Assembly (NCBI RefSeq): GCF_016907385.1
Contig: NZ_JAFBBU010000001.1
Span: 1,178,001 to 1,242,000 of the forward strand
Direction: 5' to 3'
Source of the DNA: Subtercola frigoramans
GTDB taxonomy: Bacteria > Actinomycetota > Actinomycetes > Actinomycetales > Microbacteriaceae
DNA: 64,000 nt
A program made the position numbers and the translations under genes. Positions 60,821-64,000 of this stretch are shown here, one piece after another. Under the pieces are notes generated by a model. The model did no database searches and was not told the DNA's origin. It saw only the letters and a list, made by a program, of their open reading frames with translations. The first letter of the stretch is position 1. Every line of letters starts with the position of its first letter.

Positions 60821-61041
60821 GAGAGATTCCGTTTCTGTAGGTGTTCCGCGCACGCCGAATACCGCTGTGAGCCGTGCGAACAAGTCGCCCTCTCACAGGA
60901 GATCCGGTGCCGTGAGGAACCTGGTTTGTCGGTGTGATTGCCTGACGCTATGAGTTCGGTTCCCTCCCCGAATCGGGTTGGTATCGGTTTTTCTACTCAG
61001 CTGGCTCTCAGGTTCGCCGGGGTTTCGATGTGCCCTGCGGG

Positions 61042-62598
61042 CTACTCAACCGGCGCGGACGCGGGCGCGCGGCCATACACTCGCTGACGGTAGGTGCGGT
61101 GGGCGAGACCGGCCAGCACGACGACGATCGCCAGGGAGAACGACACGCGAGCGACGAGGAGCGTGGGCACCAGCAGCCCGGCCGTGAGCGCAGCAGGAAC
61201 GGCCAGCCATTCCCAGCGACCGCTGAGTGCGATGAACGGCACGAGCAATAGGGCATACCAGGAGTAGTGCGGCGTCACCACCAGGAGCGTGGTGCCGATC
61301 ATGACAACCTGCCCCAGCCACGGGTTTGCGGGGTCCGTTCGGCGCCAGACCAACACAGCCGTGACCAGCAGTACCGCTGCAGCGACAACCAGGGCGGCAG
61401 AGCCGGGCAGGATGATCGACAGCAGTGCGAAGCGGCTGCCGTCGTCATAGCCCTCCTCGGAGAGGTAGCCCGGCAGAAACCCGATCACCGCGATTCCCGT
61501 TGCCAGAACGTAGGGGACGTACACCGCAACGAACGCGAAAGCGGCAGGGATGGCCACTCTGAAGGGGTGTCGGCCGAGAAGAGCGGGTGCGCCGATGACC
61601 GGCACCAGCTTGACAGCGACGGCGAGACCGAACAGCACTCCGCCCGCGATCACCTGCACGCTGCGTACGACGTTCTGCCGTCTGTGCACCCCTGGCCACG
61701 ATGGAGAACCACTCCCGCCCCGGGCATCCACGTCGCTTGTGTGTCGCGCCTGCTCAGCCAGGGCAGACCGGGCAACCAGGAGCGTTGCTGCCAGGAGCAG
61801 GACAGCGGCCAGTGCATCGACGTGCGAATTCGTGACGGCTTCGGCTGCGACGAACGGACTCCACGCCCAGATCGCCGCCCAGCGGGGATTCATCCTCCGA
61901 CGGAGAAGCGTCAGCACCAGGAGGCCCGAGATGGCAACCGAGATGAGGGCGCCGGTGACCTGGAACGGCCAGTATTCGACAGACGGGTCGACGACGAACC
62001 GGACTCCGGCGAAGTACAGCTCGGCTACCGGGGGGTAGATGGTGTGAACCTGGGGGCGATTGATGGCCGTGCAGAGAACGGTGAAGGAGGGAACGCTGAT
62101 CGTGCGCTCGATTCGGGGCCCTTCGCATTGGGGGTGGCTGTCGTTGTCTGGCACCGCGTCGGGAAAGAGCCACGATGTGCGGAAGGGAGCGAGCGCATCA
62201 TCGGCGGGCGTGTGGGCGTACGGCGAGATGCCCTGATTCTGGACGATGCCGTCCCACGCATAGCGCGCCGAGTCCGTGCTGGTGTTGGGTGGCCCCGCGA
62301 GCGCCGCGCCACTCAGCAGGGCGGAGCCCGCGAGCACGAGAACGATTGCGGCGCGTGCCGGCACCTTTCGAACTATCCAGAGCGCTGCCGCGAAGAGCAG
62401 CCAGAGCGCGGCCGTCACCCAGACCACACCCTGCCCGCTCACAGTCGATGCTGCAGGACTGGCAGGGTCGAAGTACCCGAACGTGCCGACCATCAGAGCC
62501 GTAGCGCCAGCCATCAGTGCGAGAAGGAGTGCCAGTATGCCTGTTCGAATGATCGCTCGCCGGTCGTTGACGACGACAGCTGCCGCAGGTGTGTGCAC
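61042..62598 (-). CDS. GT87-like integral membrane glycosyltransferase (DUF2029)
   Basis: A ~518-residue protein with about twelve helices and the mannosyltransferase-type text S-A-R-Y-A-W-D-G-I-V-Q-N-Q-G-I-S-P-Y in the first periplasmic loop, Y-P-P-V-A-E-L-Y-F-A in the second, and T-P-H-Y-S-W-Y near the end. It should transfer mannose or glucose from a polyprenyl-phosphate donor to a cell-envelope acceptor. The GTG at 62598 is chosen because the longest frame starts at 62724 and would overlap the divergent molybdopterin gene; a GATGAT box lies 6 nt upstream. Confidence 0.8.
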   Translation of the reverse strand: MHTPAAAVVVNDRRAIIRTGILALLLALMAGATALMVGTFGYFDPASPAASTVSGQGVVWVTAALWLLFAAALWIVRKVPARAAIVLVLAGSALLSGAALAGPPNTSTDSARYAWDGIVQNQGISPYAHTPADDALAPFRTSWLFPDAVPDNDSHPQCEGPRIERTISVPSFTVLCTAINRPQVHTIYPPVAELYFAGVRFVVDPSVEYWPFQVTGALISVAISGLLVLTLLRRRMNPRWAAIWAWSPFVAAEAVTNSHVDALAAVLLLAATLLVARSALAEQARHTSDVDARGGSGSPSWPGVHRRQNVVRSVQVIAGGVLFGLAVAVKLVPVIGAPALLGRHPFRVAIPAAFAFVAVYVPYVLATGIAVIGFLPGYLSEEGYDDGSRFALLSIILPGSAALVVAAAVLLVTAVLVWRRTDPANPWLGQVVMIGTTLLVVTPHYSWYALLLVPFIALSGRWEWLAVPAALTAGLLVPTLLVARVSFSLAIVVVLAGLAHRTYRQRVYGRAPASAPVE

Positions 62599-62702
62599 TC
62601 GGCAATCATCGCATCCGCGCTGAATCGCGACGTTTAGCACGCGCCACCCACCGATACGGAGCGCCGCTCCGAACACCGTGCATGAGATGGGTGCTGTTGA
62701 AC

Positions 62703-64000
62703 ATGCAACGTGCGGTCGCCGCACCCACCCGCAACCCCCGGTTGGCCGTCGTCATCGGTCGCCTGCTCGCCAGCGCCTTTCTGATCTGCTTCGCAACGGG
62801 CCTCTACAGCCACTTCCTGCAGGAGCCGCTGCCGTGGATGCACTTCGCCACCAGTCCTGCCCAGCTCTACCAGTTCAGCCAGGGGCTGCACATCACCGCG
62901 GGCATCGCCTGCTTCCCGTTGATTCTGGCCAAGCTCTACACCGTCTTTCCGAAACTCTTCGAGACCCCCGCGATCACCGGCCTCGGGTCGGTGCTGGAAC
63001 GGGCATCCATCGCCCTCTTCGTCGGGGCGTCGCTGGTGGAGATCACGATCGGCCTGCTCAACACGTACCAGTTCTACCCGTGGCCGTTCGGTTTTCGCGA
63101 GGTGCACTTCGCTCTCTCGTTCGTGATCATCGGTTCGCTGGCCATTCACATCGGCGTCAAGCTGCCGATCATCGCGCAGTACTGGCGAAAGCGTGACGGC
63201 TACGCGCCAGAGCTCGCGTTCACCGAAGACGAGCGAGACACGATGGATGCTCCGCTCATCGACGCGCTGCCCTCCCGTCTGGCTGCGGTGCCCGGCGCCC
63301 GTGCCGTGTCGGGGGTCACCGGGCGGATCTTCGCGTGGATCGACGGGCCGGCCCCAGAGCCCGCCCTGCCCGCGGACCAGACTCGGCCAGCACCCGAGCA
63401 CGGCGGGTCGGGCGAGGATCCGGACCTGGCGTTTTCCTCGGATGCGCCTCCTTCGCACCAACCGCACCCCGTCGGACGCCGCGCCTTTCTTGCGACGATC
63501 GGTACCGGGGTCGCCGCCGTGGTGGTACTGACGGCGGGGCAGTCGTTCGCGTGGCTGAGCCCGCTGAATGCCTTCGCCCCCCGGGTCAAGGGCATCGGTC
63601 CGCAGGCGGTGCCCGTCAACCGCACCGCCGCCGCCGCCCAGGTCACCAGCACCGCGATGAATCAGGATTGGGCGCTCACCATCTCGAACGCCAGCCAGTC
63701 GCTGAGATTCACCCGGGCGGAACTGCTCGCCCTGCCGCAGACCACCGTCGACCTCCCCATCTCGTGTGTGGAGGGCTGGAGCCAGATGGCCACCTGGCGC
63801 GGCGTGCGTCTCAGTGAGCTGGTCGCGAAGGTGGTCGGCAACGACGCCGCGGCCGGCAGCCAGGCACTCAGGATCACGAGCCTCGAGAAGGAAGGCGGGT
63901 ACCGCGTGACCCAGATGGGATCGGAGTACGTGGGTGACCCGTCCACCCTTGTTGCTCTCGAATTGAACGGCGAGACCCTCGACATCGACCACGGGTTCCC
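62703..64000 (+). CDS. Molybdopterin-dependent oxidoreductase with N-terminal membrane part; 3' end outside window
   Basis: The frame runs open from 62703 past the window end (over 430 codons). The N-terminus has four hydrophobic helices with cytochrome-b-like histidines (F-A-T-G-L-Y-S-H, L-H-I-T-A-G, H-I-G-V-K-L), a linker rich in Pro/Ala, and an internal helix at residues ~262-281 (G-R-R-A-F-L-A-T-I-G) preceded by R-R as in Tat-type anchors. The molybdopterin domain then starts, with the Mo-ligand Cys in I-S-C-V-E-G-W-S near residue 356. It probably transfers electrons between membrane heme and a sulfite-oxidase-like site. GAGATGGG about 10 nt upstream could be the ribosome binding site. 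Confidence 0.85.
   Translation, partial: MQRAVAAPTRNPRLAVVIGRLLASAFLICFATGLYSHFLQEPLPWMHFATSPAQLYQFSQGLHITAGIACFPLILAKLYTVFPKLFETPAITGLGSVLERASIALFVGASLVEITIGLLNTYQFYPWPFGFREVHFALSFVIIGSLAIHIGVKLPIIAQYWRKRDGYAPELAFTEDERDTMDAPLIDALPSRLAAVPGARAVSGVTGRIFAWIDGPAPEPALPADQTRPAPEHGGSGEDPDLAFSSDAPPSHQPHPVGRRAFLATIGTGVAAVVVLTAGQSFAWLSPLNAFAPRVKGIGPQAVPVNRTAAAAQVTSTAMNQDWALTISNASQSLRFTRAELLALPQTTVDLPISCVEGWSQMATWRGVRLSELVAKVVGNDAAAGSQALRITSLEKEGGYRVTQMGSEYVGDPSTLVALELNGETLDIDHGF

Noticed and set aside
61267-62637. Plus-strand frame of ~456 codons opposite the GT87-like gene
   Set aside because: Charged, low-hydrophobicity text without motifs; the minus strand has twelve helices and family motifs.
62634-63992. 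Long minus-strand frame of ~450 codons at the window end
   Set aside because: Lies opposite the molybdopterin oxidoreductase gene, whose frame shows helices and the Mo-ligand Cys; the minus-strand text is Arg/Gly/Asp shadow.

Overview
The window is high-GC actinobacterial chromosome, most likely from the family Microbacteriaceae. Supporting signs are a DUF222/HNH (13E12-type) endonuclease gene plus a second truncated copy, a SCO4226-type nickel-binding protein, a fused OppD-OppF ATPase, and many genes whose start codon lies only 6-7 nt downstream of a TANNNT -10 box (leaderless mRNAs). I see one tRNA gene (Ala, anticodon CGC), and no rRNA, CRISPR array, prophage or intact insertion sequence.

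Layout. 1-6.6 kb: partial membrane-anchored serine hydrolase, DUF222/HNH endonuclease, a membrane gene broken by an amber codon, small DUF genes and a DUF4386 operon. 6.6-10 kb: a 1073-residue LuxR/MalT-type regulator with a minisatellite-encoded segment, followed by a cluster of TGTGGTGA octamers. 10-19.8 kb: flavodoxin, alpha/beta hydrolase, exopolyphosphatase, a class III cyclase-like sensor directly upstream of an MscS channel with a cyclic-nucleotide-binding-like domain, a coupled DUF1304-Nudix-kinase operon, and a Nudix-PIN fusion. 19.9-25.8 kb: a 1280-residue SF1 helicase-like protein whose ATPase motifs are eroded, an octanucleotide microsatellite, then fmdB-like, mscL and 5-formyl-THF cyclo-ligase genes. 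25.8-28.9 kb: galU, acetyltransferase, membrane protein, tRNA-Ala. 28.9-34.7 kb: the biotin locus bioY - acyl-CoA ligase - thiolase - bioM - bioN, divergent from a TetR-family regulator (BioQ-like) across a 10-unit, 15-bp-phased operator array. 34.8-42.7 kb: truncated DUF222/HNH copy, OafA-type acyltransferase, frameshifted lipoprotein hydrolase, unknown secreted proteins. 42.8-53 kb: deaminase, luciferase-like oxidoreductase, LtrA, degraded zwf, emfourin plus M4 protease, methyltransferase, ThrE exporter. 53-60 kb: dienelactone hydrolase and a peptide ABC transporter operon. 60-64 kb: lipoprotein, GT87-like glycosyltransferase, and a membrane-anchored molybdopterin oxidoreductase that runs off the end.

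The most striking property is window-wide: more than twenty short tandem-repeat arrays sit in unrelated genes and in intergenic DNA, and a 15-bp period recurs in at least thirteen of them. Many encode low-complexity N-termini, linkers or tails. The same period appears in non-coding DNA as the operator array of the biotin regulator, so it is not only a consequence of codon phase. Together with several decayed genes (YrhK-like, zwf, serine hydrolase, DUF222 copy), this suggests a genome with active slippage and small-indel turnover.

All calls rest on reading the sequence and on knowledge of protein families. No database search or alignment program was used.
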